From: Auricularia sp. M13
Lineage: Eukaryota > Basidiomycota > Agaricomycetes > Auriculariales > Auriculariaceae
DNA length: 64,000 bases
Reading direction: 5' to 3'
Assembly (NCBI GenBank): GCA_037042915.1
Contig: CM073195.1
Span: 4,154,001 to 4,218,000, forward strand
The translations under genes and the position numbers were made by a program. The notes below the pieces were generated by a model that was given only the letters and a program-made list of their open reading frames with translations, was not told the origin of the DNA and made no database searches. Positions 1 through 11,848 of this stretch are shown piece by piece (positions within the stretch are counted from its first letter, which is position 1; each line of letters starts with the position of its first letter).

Positions 1-1085
1 AGGGCAGCTGGCTTGGCTGGACAGCAGTTTCCAGCAGTAATTAAGCAGAATTACTGCTGTAACTGGTGGGCACGCCAAACCGTTAACATCGGGCGGAAAA
101 CACAGCCCGGCATTTCCTTATCAACATGATGGAATCGGGTGATGTACAGGTGAGGAAGCCAACCAACACCAAAGAGAGGTCCGGAAGCGATGGGAAAGGC
201 ATCGGGGAAGTCACCGAGGGTAATCGGGAGCCAGTGGAAGCAATGGGGGGTAAAGGGAGTCAAGGGAGGGTCAAGAAAGAGTGAAGCGTCGCGCCGAAGG
301 CGCAGAACGACTCCAGACGAAGGGGATAAAGGATGTCCGTGCCTATGGAGGGTATCGGGCGGGTATCCGAGACAGACCGAGGTGTCCTTGCATGTATGCG
401 CGCACCGACACCGGGGGCGAAAGGCGCCGACGCAATGGCGAGCGCAGCAGCGAGCGCAACGCGTCAGCGAGCGAGGTACGAGCGCACCACCCAACAATCA
501 ACACTCCCACTCCATCCGGACAGCCTCCGGACCATGGACCATGCCGCGCGCGGACCGAGGAGAGTGTGGCGGCCGAGGTCCGAGGTGCCGGAGCGGTTGA
601 GCATCCAGGGGACAGAGGGTGAAGGATGTACGTCGGCACGATCGTTGCAGCTTCACCTGTACTCCCAGCGCACACTGGCCATGCAGGGCAATACCCGAGG
701 TGTGGTGTGCGGCATCTCCGAAGGTGTATGCCATAATGTGACGCCGAGGAGATGGACCGACGAACGGCTACACGCTGGTTGGAAACCAACGCAGCGGTGA
801 TTGACAACAATGGCAATAGCGCGTCGCATCCAAGGACCGAGGTTGACAGGGGTTCGGTGACGCAGAGAGAAGGTAGCCGAGGTGCCAGCGGTCCAGAGAG
901 GCATGCGGAACGGGTATATCGGTCCGACGGAGCGGGTGAAGCGGCGAAAGAGATCCAACGGAAGCGGCGTATGGGCAAGATCGCCGCGCACCGTAACAAG
1001 GCGAGGATGTCTGACTATGTATTTCCAGACATTCCTATTATCCTAATGTCAGCTCAGGCATCCCGCAGCGACTGCCTTTCCTAAA
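1..1085. other. no recognisable gene
   Basis: Several overlapping open frames cross this stretch on both strands, but none shows a family motif, a plausible exon structure or a signal peptide. The overlapping Arg/Ser/Pro-rich translations look like by-products of GC-rich sequence. The duplicated module with the M35 remnant begins at its right edge. Confidence 0.6.
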
Positions 1086-1386
1086 ATTGCCAGCGTGAGC
1101 ACACAGCGTCAGTACACCTAAAATACTCGACCATTCGTCTGCGTTCACCGTCATTTGAGAATTCCACTGGCAGGGCCAGTCTCGACGAACTCATCGGCGA
1201 TTTTTGCGGTCATCTTCATTAAGTGCGTCAACTGTCTTCTCTCGGGCACCGCGGCTGGCATGATCTTCGTGGATTACTAGTCTTAGAGCTGCTGTCAGAG
1301 CTGCTCCGTCGTGGACGAGATCGGTCGGTACAAAGCCATTGCCGGTCACCTGTGCTGGATTCACCAAGCACCAGCAGCCTCAAAAA

Positions 1387-2710
1387 ATGCTCTTAACTGT
1401 TCTTTTTTGCCTCGCTTTTGCCGCAGCCAGCGTCGCAGCCCGCCGCGAGCTCTCTGTCTCGCTCACATTGGCAGGGCACGCTTCGAAGATGCCGCCCGTT
1501 TTGAAGATGCCGCCCGTACGACGGTTTCTTCCACGATTACCAACAGAGGCGACGCTCTTAGATAGTCCCAGCTTTCTGGACAAGCAACAGCTGGCAGTGG
1601 TCACCCCAACACTCAATCCGCAGCCGGCCCTTCTTGTGACTTCTACTGCTCCGTCGAGGCGAAGTCGGTGATCTCTTCAGCAGCGACCACTGCCGACGCA
1701 CTGCTGACGGGCGCCCGCCAACTCGAATTCCACGCCGCGCTACACAGAGTTGTTCGGGTATTTCGCGCACGCCGCCCTCTGACGCGTTTTTGCGGCGCTG
1801 GGCCGTTCATCCTTCAGCACATACACATACGCGTTAGGGTGCTGTTAAAAACTCCCCGGGAGTTTTTAACATGTTTTTAACAAAACCTGTTATTAACACG
1901 GTGTTAAAAACACTGTTAATAACAAACTTACATAATATAACCAAGGAAGCTCAGAAAGTCAGTAATGACCCAATTATGACCCTTTGTAAGTGTTCTTGTC
2001 AACTATTACTGCACGAAGGAGATGCCACAAGCTGTTGTGGTGTTCACACCTCATGTTGATGGTTTTGGGAGCCTTGGCCAAGCCTCAGAGCAGTGCTTAG
2101 TCATCATACACTCACAGCTGAGAGCGTTGGCCTAGGTCTCCATACCTTCTGAGATTACTGTCAGCAGTGACGAGGGGAGCGGCCTGCGACATGGCCGAAA
2201 GGGACAGAAGGCAAGGATAACATTGGGATCCGAGGTAAGAATATATACACCTGGGGGAACAATGTATGGGGGACACAATGTAGAGGAGACAATGCTAACA
2301 ATTACAAAACACAAGCTTGAGTTCATGTTGAGGCACTCAGGCTCATACAAAAGTAGATTTATGTCCCTGCAATGTGCCAGGGCCTCAGCAATTGATGTGT
2401 TCAAATTTGTTTTTAACAAGGCCCTCCTGGGGTCCTCTGTTATTAACATGTTAATAACACTTTGTTAATAACGTTGTTATTAACAAACAGTTTTCAACAG
2501 CACCCTAATACGCGTGTGCTACGGAGATCGGCTGCCGCATGCTTGCGTGCAGCGCGGGTTACGTGCAGAGCGCGCAAGCGGGACGCCTGACGCTATGCAC
2601 TGACTTCTTCGACGCCAACACGGACGGGCAGGACTCGCAGGCCGGCATCCTCATTTCGCCTTGCAGTGATGTGGCGCAGTCGGTGGTGCGTCACGGTAGT
2701 GTTGGATTTC
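1387..2710 (+). pseudogene. M35 (peptidyl-Lys metallopeptidase-like) remnant A
   Basis: The ATG at 1387 opens a hydrophobic signal peptide (MLLTVLFCLAFAAASVAA) followed by a LSVSLT stretch that matches the start of the better-preserved relatives at 22.6-23.7 and 26-27 kb. Downstream, fragments match the peptidase half: a TADALLTGA segment and, near 2625, an Asp-Ser-Gln-Ala-Gly-Ile stretch that in the relatives lies just before the metal-binding helix. The frame is broken several times, the propeptide half is mostly missing, and a 673-bp transposable element sits at 1835-2507. The region equivalent to the metal site has no HxxxH. It is a decayed gene, closest to the remnant in the opposite arm at 14.6-15.3 kb. 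Confidence 0.7.
1835..2507. mobile_element. hAT-type non-autonomous element 1 (673 bp)
   Basis: The element begins TAGGGTGCTGTT and ends with the inverted copy AACAGCACCCTA. It is flanked by the perfect 8-bp direct repeat ATACGCGT at 1827-1834 and 2508-2515. The duplicated arm carries ATACGCGT once (reverse complement at 14802-14809), which is a precise empty site. An 8-bp duplication and a YARNG-type terminus (TAGGG) are hallmarks of the hAT superfamily. Both subterminal zones are packed with GTTAAAAAC/GTTATTAAC-like near-palindromes, possible transposase-binding repeats. No transposase is encoded, so it would have to be mobilised in trans. Confidence 0.9.
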
Positions 2711-2764
2711 AGACATGTATACCTCCTTCATATACGGCGTGTATGTACAGTTCTACCTTCGTTT

Positions 2765-4952
2765 CTACTCGAAGATATCCCAAACTCGTATGACGTCCCT
2801 GGACAAAGCGACCAGAGTTTTTCCGTCGGGGGAAAATTCCAGACACATGTTAGGCTCCAATACGCACTCCAGTGGCATTCCAACAGGTTTCCAAGTCCCG
2901 GTCTCCCATATGCTGATCATGTCAACAAATAGAGACGCAACGTACTGGCCGGAAGGGGAGACAGCAACACAGCAAACGCTGCCCGGATGTCCATGCAGGC
3001 CTTTCAGCTCGCGGATGTCCAAAGTGCGCTCGTACTGCATAGATCGAGTGCTCCATATATTGACATCTCCGTTCAAGGAGCCGGTGACGATGTGCTCGCC
3101 GTTGGGAAAGAAACAGACACAGGTTTGATACCGCGGCACGCCCACAGCTGCCACCAGCTTTCCAGTCGGAAACTGCCAGAGGAAGAGTTCATTGCCGCAT
3201 GACAGTGTCACAACGTGCGCGCCTGTTGGCGAGAATACCGCATTAATCACGGGGGCCGTGTGGCCGACGAGTGGTTTGCCGATGGGTTCCCCTGTAGTGG
3301 TGTCCCAGAAGCAAACTGATCGCATATCGGGTGTTCGAGAGGTAACACATTTTGCGTCAGGGGAAAAGGTCGGAAATCGCCACTTTCCCGTGAAAGGGAC
3401 TGGTGGGCCACACATCTCGCCAGATGTCGCGTCCCACCATATTACTTCAGACTCGCTGGCAGCAGCAATTTTCTGACCATCGCGAGACACGGCCAGGCAA
3501 CCGTACGAATCGCGTCTCGTCATCGGTCCGACTACGATATGACCGGACGCGATGTCATATATGGAGATGGTGGTTGTCTTCTTCTCAAATATGTCGACTG
3601 CAATACGTTGTCCGCACGGCATGTAGGTAAAAGTCATTAGGCGCTTCGCATAGGTTATTGCTTCGGACTCGCAAAGGGGCTCAATGATTCGGGCTCCTGG
3701 GAGCTCAGAAACAGTCAGGAAGTGTTGTTGAAGGATCTCACCTGGTAACTCGCTGTACAGCTGCATAAATGATGAGATATGATCAAACCGCGGAAGGCAA
3801 ACTCACTCTGAGAGCGTCCATAACTGTCTTCATCGTCGGTCGGGTTCTGGGCTCGTAGGCCCAGCAGCGATTGCAGATATCCCACCATGCATGGCTAATC
3901 GAGACGAAACCATCTTTTGCCGTGGGCCGCGGTGGTAGTTTGCCAGAGTGGACATAGTGCATGACGGCAAACTCGTTCAGCTCGGCCCACGGAGCCTGCT
4001 CAGTAAGCGCCTGAAAAAACTGAGCATAAATGCCACAGAGAACGTGAGCGGCACACCTCTAAGATAAGCATGCCAAATGCCCAAATATCAGTCTCACGCG
4101 TCTTCGAACGACGACGTGGGTGACCGGCCGAGTCTTGTAGTAGCTCAGGTGCGGCGAAGCGAACTGTGTACATTGCGCGAATGCCAATGGCGGTTGTTGC
4201 GCTGGACTTGGCCTTCTCGACGAACGTGCTCAGACCGAAGTCTGCGAGGAGAGCGTCGCCGAAATCGGATATCAAGACATTCGCCTGGAAATGTACAGTG
4301 TAAGAATGACACTACGTGCAGTTTCTATACCCACGCACGCATTTGAGGTCTCCGTGAACGAGGCCTTTGTCCGAATGGAGAAAGTCTACCGCCTCGGCAA
4401 CTTGGAGAATCTGTACGGGAGCGGTTAACAGTAAGATCAATGCGGATTGTGCAATTGCAGTTTACTCACCAGTTTTTTTGCGATCGATGCACTTATTCGC
4501 CTTCAGGTAATCCAAAAGGTTTCCTTTTTCCATGTATAGAGAAACGATCGAGGTCTCTAGCCCGATGTCGGCAGTTCCGATGAAGGGAGCAATGAAAGGA
4601 TGCCGGCGCGACACTTGGCGTGCAATCTTCAATTCGCGATGCAGGAGCTAGGACATAACCGTTAGACATCATCCATCCATTGGCAGGGCAGCCTGCCAGT
4701 GACACACCATTTTCTCGTTATCATCGAGCACGGTCTTAAAGACTTTGACGGCGACGACCCAGGAATCGTTGTTGTGGACCATGTTTCCCACAATGATCTT
4801 GGCCGTGCCCCCAGAGGCGACCGCCTCGAACGATGCGATATCGATCGTAAAGGGCGCGCCGTCGAAGAAGTGCGCGGCAACGGGCATGTCTGCGCGGAGA
4901 GTTAATACAGACCCGCGCTCACAGTCCGCCAGCACGCACCTGGACGAGCCAT
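2765..4952 (-). CDS. TKL kinase-WD40 fusion protein K1 (one-base frameshift)
   Basis: Exons read 4940-4952 (13 nt, MARP), 4708-4889, 4470-4647, 4339-4410, 4057-4284, 3807-4010 and 2765-3760. Kinase features in order: a glycine loop variant (ASGGTAKIIVG), the VAVKVF lysine, the HRELKIA helix, the catalytic loop VHGDLKC, LADFGLS and the RFAAPELL APE motif. The C-terminal half starts at the family signature YMPCGQRIAV and carries seven WD40 blades ending IRVWDIFE. The HRD arginine is glycine, so this is a non-RD kinase. Exon 3 is one base longer than in all five paralogues because of a seven-A run near its 3' end (T7 on the + strand around 4473-4479), which breaks the frame before the catalytic loop. 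This is either a real lesion or a homopolymer assembly error. The gene is divergent from the small gene at 5386 and convergent with the M35 remnant. Confidence 0.8.
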
Positions 4953-5385
4953 GGTCGATACCTTGCGCGAGTTGGGGGTTACGAGTCACGGCTGGCGGAC
5001 GGTGCTGGTAGCGAGCGAGGGGAGGAGGCCAACGTTCAGCAAGCAAACAAATACCCGCCCAAATTCCGCTAACCGGCCACAACGGCCTCTATGTATCAGT
5101 CCGGGATTCTATGGCGGTCCTAGATGCAGAGCTTTTCCACTCCCGGCGATGACTGAACGTTGCAGTTGTCTTCCGCGCGCACGCGGGTCACTGCCCCTGC
5201 GCGAACTCGTTGAGTCGTTCATGTTGAGTTATCAAGTGCAGGTCGAACGCGACCCCGTATTTGCCTTTACTCCCGGTGGGCGCTACTGTCAGGGAGTGGG
5301 CGGCTGTCAGAGTGGGTCATTGCCTGCAGGTGCGCACTGGGCGATCGTTTACTCACCTCTTGATCTCAACCCACCACCACCAACT

Positions 5386-5821
5386 ATGATTCGGAACGAA
5401 GACGCGCCGCTGCCGCCGCCGTACTCCTTGCACGGCGTCAGCGATTCGGGTCGAGGGCAGGCGGAACCTGCGACCTTCGCAGGACGCATCCAGTCGAGTC
5501 ATGCGTCTGACCCGGGTAAGAAGGCGGGCTTGAAATTGCGCACGCTCGCCGCGAAACTCGGCTGCGGCGGACGGGACTCAGACTCGCAGCGGGCGGATTC
5601 GGAGCTGCGCGAGCAGCTGGTGCGCTCCGAGTCGATTCATCCTTCGTCGGAGCTCTGACATCATCGGCCAGCGGATTGAGCGGCAGGCGCGCATTGATCG
5701 GCAGGCGCGCATTGATCGGCGGGCCCGCATGGACGTGCACGGGGATAGGCGCAGAGCGAACGACACCGTGACGGACGATTTGCCGCTCATCGCCCGAGGC
5801 GGTGGGATAATTCTCGGCTAG
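5386..5821 (+). CDS. small hypothetical protein with a PPPY motif and basic RQARID repeat
   Basis: Two exons, 5386-5619 and 5672-5821, joined in phase across a 52-nt intron (gtgcgc..ctctgac..ggccag), give 127 residues. The N-terminus has an Asp-Ala-Pro-Leu-Pro-Pro-Pro-Tyr stretch, a possible WW-domain ligand. The C-terminal exon encodes a charged helix-like segment built from a six-residue repeat (RQARID, RQARID, RRARMD) that follows an 18-bp tandem DNA repeat at about 5690-5725. No catalytic motif is visible and I do not recognise the family. It shares a promoter region of about 430 bp with K1, which is transcribed the other way. Confidence rests on the clean intron and uninterrupted phase. 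Confidence 0.5.
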
Positions 5822-8214
5822 AATGAGGATTCTGAGGCTGGATACAATGTACGGTGCATGCGTCGAGTCCAAAGTTGAACGTTCGACTCTACGATTCGAT
5901 CACCGGTGTACGTACGCCTTGTTGCTTCGACGTATGACCAGTGAGCACGAACTTGCGGTGAGCGTCGGCGGACGATGCAAGTGCTGCAGATGAGGACTAC
6001 ACACCCAACTCGCGCCATCGGTGAGGCGACCGCCTGGGAATGAGTCAAGTACGAGTACTGCCATAGTGCCGTCTTACGCTGCGGTCGCGGGGAACGTCCT
6101 TGAAGTTCCAACGTGGTTCGGAAATGGCTCCTCCTGTCAGTGGTCCGGGTCGCGGGTCGCGACACGGTATTTGCAGCTCGTGCAGTATGGCGTCGACGGA
6201 AGGACGCCGCCTTGCCTCGGAGACCGCCAGCATGGCAGTCAGGGGCGAGGAGTGCACCAATCAAGTAACACACCATTCCAAGCCTGGGCAAATGAGAAAG
6301 GATTGCGAGGTGTCTCCGGGCAGAGCTGAGAGTCTGGACTAGATCGAGTTATCGAGGGGCTCGTGGTGGGACAAGGAAGTCGCTGACAGGCCACTCGTTC
6401 TAAACGAAAAAAAAAAAAACCGACCTTCGATGCAGCCTGCGATGATTCGGGTTCCGATTCAGACCATATGCATGCACTGCCTCTCGGAAACCGGAGCAGG
6501 ATGTGTATCTCTGGGATTGATACTGTCCCGGGAGAGCGTAACATGCCGCCAAACGGAAAGCGGCAGCCTGAGATGGATGGACGAGCCTGCGACTCGGACA
6601 GTTGCAATTAACGATGCCCGCGGAGCCGAGATGACGCAAAGCCTGACATGGAGGACTTCCGGGGTTGTGCTGTGCGTTGAATGAGAACGAGATTGCGAGT
6701 GTGAGAACCTAATCGAGTACGCGTCATAAGTCCTCCGCGGAGTCAAATCGAAAGTCTAGGGGCGCGCAGATCAAGCGGACACGGATGCGGGGAAAGTCGT
6801 CGATAAGTACTAGTCGCTCGCTAACCCTGGCCAGCTACAGTAGCTTGTCAATGGGCCTCCCCATCATGATTCGCGGAAGAGAAATACTGCCAATAATTCT
6901 GCAGAGTTCAGTCTCTACTCTCGAGCCGCGGAGAACTGACGGTCATCGCCCCGGGGATAGATAATATGCCAGTGGAGAAGTTCGTCGAAACGGAGATCCT
7001 CGGACTCCGAGTAGTGTGGGTGTTGCAGAGAACTTGAAGGAAAGAGCGTGCAGAGCGGGAAAAGTCGATGTCGAGCCATTGCAGAACGACTTCGACGGCC
7101 GCGGAGAGAAGACGATCATGATTATCACTCTCAAGCCGCTGGAATAACAAGTTTGACGCGGGATTGGGTCGCGGCGCGTTCATTTTTTGTTTTGTTTTTT
7201 TTGGGCAGAAGTCAGCGAGCGAGCGAGTGCAGAAGACAAGAGCTGCTAGCAGTGCTAAGTGGGTCAAATCGGCCGGGCGACGACTGGAGGAATGGTAGTC
7301 CTCTGGCTGGTGGGGGGTGGGACCAAAGAGAACACCGCACGCGGATCGACAGAGCGCATCGGAGTGATTAGAGTCTGCAGCATCCTGAGCGCAGCTTGCA
7401 GCTCCCGTCAGCCGTCACTCGTCACTGACGGATGCATGGACGAAGCGATGCAGCAGCATAAAAAAAGAAGCACGATGCCGGCGCCAAGACGCTGGCGATC
7501 CAATTCGGGGTGCGATGCCGGCTGAGTCAGACGCTCGCAGGCGGCAGGATTGGTTCCGAATCTAGCGGCAGGAGACAGCGGCATGCACGGCCGGACGGCA
7601 TGCGCGGCCGTCGTCTCCATGGCTGCGGCCGCAGACTCCGTCCGGGCGTCGGGCTGACGATGAGCAGGGCGGCGGCCGCACAGTCCGCGTTGAGGTTCGA
7701 GGGAGCTGTAGGCACTGACGATGCGAGTATTTATAGCCTTTGCACCCTGAATGGCGCTTGGTGCTTGGTGCGCCGCCTTGCACGTCGTTGGAAATTGGGC
7801 GTTGGCGGGTGTCTGTCGGGGCGATCCGCACGTGGCGGTCATTGTGAATGCTGAAAGAATATACTTATGCGTGCAGGAGGCTCAGTACAGGAGAAAAGGA
7901 TGATCCAAGGCAAGGCTCTCTGCTGGATGAGCGGGTGGATAGCAACCATCTGCCGCCCTGCCATCATCAATTCACCGCAATTGCAACAGAGTCGAAGATA
8001 CAAAGCGGCCGGCTTGCAACTCCGCCCCGCTATCCTCCCTCCATTCCCCTTCCTCTTCTCCATTCCCGGTTCCATCTTTGCCTGGTGCAACTGGCAAGGT
8101 CCCAGTCCACGGTCCACCCACCTGCAGCGCACATTACACACTTCCTTCTCTTCGTTCATTCATTCATTCCCTCGAGCTCGGTCTCTTCTCTTTTCCAACT
8201 AGCAACAACGCACG
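5822..8214. other. no recognisable gene; CT-rich leader at the right end
   Basis: No open frame here has a supportable family match or exon structure. A short minus-strand peptide near 6190-6240 (RRRPSVDAILHEL) resembles the end of a kinase C-lobe, but no neighbouring kinase motif supports it. The last 120 bp or so (about 8095-8214) are strongly pyrimidine-rich and end in CAACAACGCACG before the ATG at 8215, a common arrangement for an active fungal promoter and leader. Confidence 0.5.
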
Positions 8215-11200
8215 ATGGTCCAACTCCAACTCCTCCTCGTCTCTCTGGCCGCAGTCGCCTCCGTGTCGGCCGTCCCCGCCAACCAGCAGCGCGTGCGTCC
8301 TTTCCTTTCCTCCCATCCTCTCCCTCCCAAGCTAACCTTACTCGCGCTAAAGATAAACCCCAACTTCGCGCCCAAGCCCGGCCAGAAATTCCAGCAAAAG
8401 TTCGGTGCAAACAAGGGCAAGGCGCCCGCCGCGATGTGGTTCCAGCCCGGCGGCGTGCCCAACAAGTACAGGCCCAGCGCGGGCGGCGCTGCCAGCTTCC
8501 GCGGGCGCCCCGGTCGCAGGCCTAAGGTGCGCTCTTGCTGCGTGTGATGCGTTATTTCGGGATGATGGAGCGCGCATGCGCGTGTAGGGCGGCAATGGTA
8601 ACAATGGCGCGGGCAACGCTGGTAACGGCAATGCTGGCGCTGGCAACGCCAATGCTGGCGCCGGCAACGGCAACCAGAACAACGCCGGCGGCAATGGCAA
8701 CAACAGTGCGTCCGCTGTGCTATGCCCGCGCAATCTGCCTGCGGTGATGCTGATGCTCGCGCGCTGTAGACAACGCTGGCACTGGCAACAACAACAACAA
8801 CAGTCCGTCTTCCCTCCCTCCCTCTGCCCACCCTGACGTTCGCGCTCTCTAGACAATGGCGGCAGCAACAACGCGGTCGACGGCGCGCAAGACACCGGGA
8901 TCGCGAACGTCGTGGAGCTCTGCACGAACCCGGACGGGCGCACGGCGTGCTTCATGATCCTCGGCGACACCAAGGGCTCGTGCTTCACCATCCCGCACCC
9001 CATCGCGGACAACGTCCAGTTCTTCCTCCCCCCGCCCGGCGGCACCTGCTCGCTTTTCGAGTCAGTACTTTTCTCCTTCCTTCCTTTCTTTCTTTCCTTT
9101 TTTCTCCCTTGTTTTTGCTTTCTCTCCTTTTTCTGCGTTATGTGCACAGTTCGCTGATCTGCTCTTCCTTTCCGCTTCCCGCTTCGCCCCCTTTTGCAAC
9201 ACTGATATCATCACGATACGCCGTCGATCCCGCCACGCAACATCTTGGATCGCCATCTGGACGTGTCACCCGTCGCCGTCATGCACGCTGGACACTCGAC
9301 GGATCCGCGTGTGGTGGTGTTTGCTCGGCCGGCCGACTCGCTGTCTTGACGACGACCGCTCCCCGACATCGCCTCTTGCCCCGATGATGTGTGGATGGTT
9401 GGTCTATCTTTGGACATGGGCCGACATCGCCGCCTTGGTCGTCCATCGCCGACCTCGCCCGACCTCGCCTCCCGTGCCGCACCTTACCCCCGCCCTGTGC
9501 TATTCTTGACCTCTCCCTCCCCCTCCGACTGCCATTCCGCCCTCACAGCGACCAAGACTGCAACGCCGCGGCCCTGGCGCCCGCGCAGGGCGTCGTCGCG
9601 CAGAACGCCAAGCTCGCGTGGAGCTGCACCGCCGCCGCCGCCGCTGCCCCTCCTGCTACTACCACCACCACCACCACTACTGCTGCTACGACGACGACGA
9701 GTGTCGCGGCTACTACTACTACGACGAGCAGTGCGGCGGCAACGACGACGTCCAAGGCCAACAGTGCGTCTCGATTGTGCGGTTTTTGCAGGTTGCTGAT
9801 GCAGCGGGTTTCGCTGTAGACGGTGGAAAGGGCAAGGGTAATGCTGGCAAGGGTAATGCTGGCAAGGGCAACGCTGGTAAAGGCAACGCCGGCAATGGCA
9901 ACCAAGCTGGTGCTGGCAAGGGCAACACTGGCGCCAACACCGGCGCGACCGCAGGCAAGGGCAACACCGGCGCCGCCAAGGGCAACACTGGCGCTGCTAA
10001 GGGCAACACCGGCGCGAACACCGGCGCCGCCGCCGGAGCCGGCAAGGGCAACCAAGCGAACGCCGGTACCGGCAGCGGGACGAACACCGCCGTGGCGGGG
10101 TCGAAGAACCTCGACTTCGGCTCGTGCTCGAACCCGACGATCCAGTTCGCGCAGGGCCTGCCGGGCCGGAATGCGAAGGAGTTTGGGTTCCAGGCTGTTA
10201 ATACGCAGGTGAGTTCGTGTTGCGGTTTTCGTCCTCCCCGCACCATCGTCCCCGCTCTCTTCCTCCCGCAATTCCCCACCCCTGCTCGCTGCACCCCCCG
10301 CCTTTACATATGTTCGAGCCCACCGCGCTGTCTTGCCCGCGCGCACATCACGGTCTACGGCCGCGCGCGCCCGTGTCCGATGACTTGCCAACTCGTCGGG
10401 CAAGCGTCGCAGCCGCTCCCGCTCTGTTTGTTCCACGGTGCTCCGATATTCGCAGCCTATCTCCTCCCCGCGCCGTCTTCCCCGCGCCGCGTAACATGCT
10501 CGACCGGGGCCGGTCTAGTCTCGTCTTTGCATTTACACGTCCCCGCTGCCCGCCCCTTTCCGCTCGTCCTTCCCAAGCAGCCGCGTTGCTGTCTTCCCAA
10601 GCTGCCGCGCCGCTCTCTTCCCGTTGCTATTACCCCACCCGAGGTCCTGCGCGCTAGGCAGCGCACGTAATCCCCCGTCCGCGTTGCATTGATGCGCGCG
10701 GTCGACGTCTTGCCTGCGCTCTGCGTCGTCGTGCCGCTCGAGCGACGTACGCGCTTGTCCCCCAGCACGACGCGCCACCGGCGGCGCAAGCTCAGTCGCT
10801 GTGCGCAAGCTAGCCCGGTCGGCGTCTTGCCCGCTCCCGCCCTCCCGCATCAATTCCCACCCTCGCGCAATGCTAATTACCCTCCCTTCACCCGCAGGAC
10901 TTCCCGCACGGCGCGGCGCTCAACATCGGCGTGATCACGGACTTCGTGTGCCTGCAGTTCATCAACAAGTGCGGCCTCAAGCAGGACAGCCCGACGATCG
11001 CGGCGTGCCGCGCGGCGGAGCAGGCCGCGCTGCCGCTGCAGGGCGGCGCTGCTGCTGATGCGTTCAATAAGGGGCTCGGCTTTGATACGAACTTTGCGGC
11101 TGTTGGTGGTGAGTCTTTGTTGTGCTTTTTTGGCGGCGATGGTGGTTGGTGCGATGTGGTGGGGTGATGCGAGGACGGGTAGTGCGAGGCGAGGTCGTGA

Positions 11201-11395
11201 TGCGGAGACGATGCGCCGGCAGCGGTTGCGCATGCGCCGCAACGCCCGTCCGCGACAGACCAAACCGCGCCGCCGGTCGCGTTGCTCGCTGTCTGCCATC
11301 CTGCTCTCTATTGCCGCCTTGTTTGTCGGGATGTTGAATCGTGTTGCTGACTCTTCCGTGCGCGTCTGCGTAGGTAACGGCAACAACGGCGGCAA

Positions 11396-11441
<46 letters not shown>

Positions 11442-11848
11442 GGGAACAACGGCGGGAACAACGGCGCGAACGGCCAGACGGACTCTGGTGTCGCGAACGT
11501 CATCGAGGGCTGCACGAACCCGGACGGCGCGACGCACTGCTTCCAGATCCTCGCGGACACCAAGGAGAGCTGCTTCACGCTCCCGCCGCCGCTCGCGAAC
11601 AACGTCGCGTTCTGGCTGCCGCCGCCGGGGGCGAACTGTGTGTTGTTTACGTGAGTGATTTCTGTCTTTCTTGGGCGGGGCGTGGCGCTCCCAGCCCACG
11701 CCGGTCTTGCTTTGCTTCTCTCAGTCCCATGCTGACGCGCCGCCCCGCTTACAGCGACCAGGACTGCACGTCCACGCCCACGACCGCGTTCGGCGTGATC
11801 AACAACGTCAAGCAGAACTCGTGGTCGTGCAAGCTGAACGACGCATAG
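8215..11848 (+). CDS. secreted Gly/Asn-repeat protein with duplicated Cys-containing modules
   Basis: Ten exons join with consistent phase (8215-8292, 8353-8526, 8588-8705, 8770-8802, 8853-9060, 9549-9763, 9820-10208, 10898-11108, 11374-11650, 11755-11848), giving about 598 residues. After a signal peptide (MVQLQLLLVSLAAVASVSA) come a basic segment, GN(A)G repeats, a Cys module (CTNPDG, LPPPGG, DDQDC, WSC), a Thr/Ala-rich linker, GKGNAG repeats, a second module (LDFGSCSNPTIQFAQ, EFGFQAVNTQ, DFPHGAALNIGVI), NNG repeats and a second copy of the first module ending WSCKLNDA. The modules match hypothetical secreted proteins of Agaricomycetes as I know them; their function is unknown to me. Several repeat exons share the same phase-1 borders (A|gt..ag|AC), which would let repeat exons be added or lost without a frameshift. 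Cell-wall or extracellular-matrix location is inferred from composition only. Confidence 0.75.

Larger units (their letters stand above)
1086..2760 (+). repeat. arm A of a large inverted duplication (M35 remnant side)
   Basis: From about 1086 the sequence matches, in reverse complement, the stretch ending at about 15575. The match continues through the M35 remnant to the 3' end of the kinase-WD40 gene on each side (2765 here, 14538 in the other arm). The only large difference is the transposable element at 1835-2507, absent from the other arm. The kinase-WD40 genes K1 and K2 extend the homology, so the whole module is about 3 kb or more per arm. Confidence 0.8.

Noticed and set aside
343-999. 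218-codon minus-strand frame at the left edge
   Set aside because: Low-information Arg/Ser/Pro-rich translation overlapping several others; expected by chance in GC-rich DNA.
6045-6260. Kinase C-lobe-like peptide (RRRPSVDAILHEL)
   Set aside because: Only about 13 residues fit; no other kinase motif or exon nearby.
9062-9540. Frames within 9.06-9.54 kb
   Set aside because: They fall in a long intron of the secreted repeat gene; flanking exons join in phase across it.
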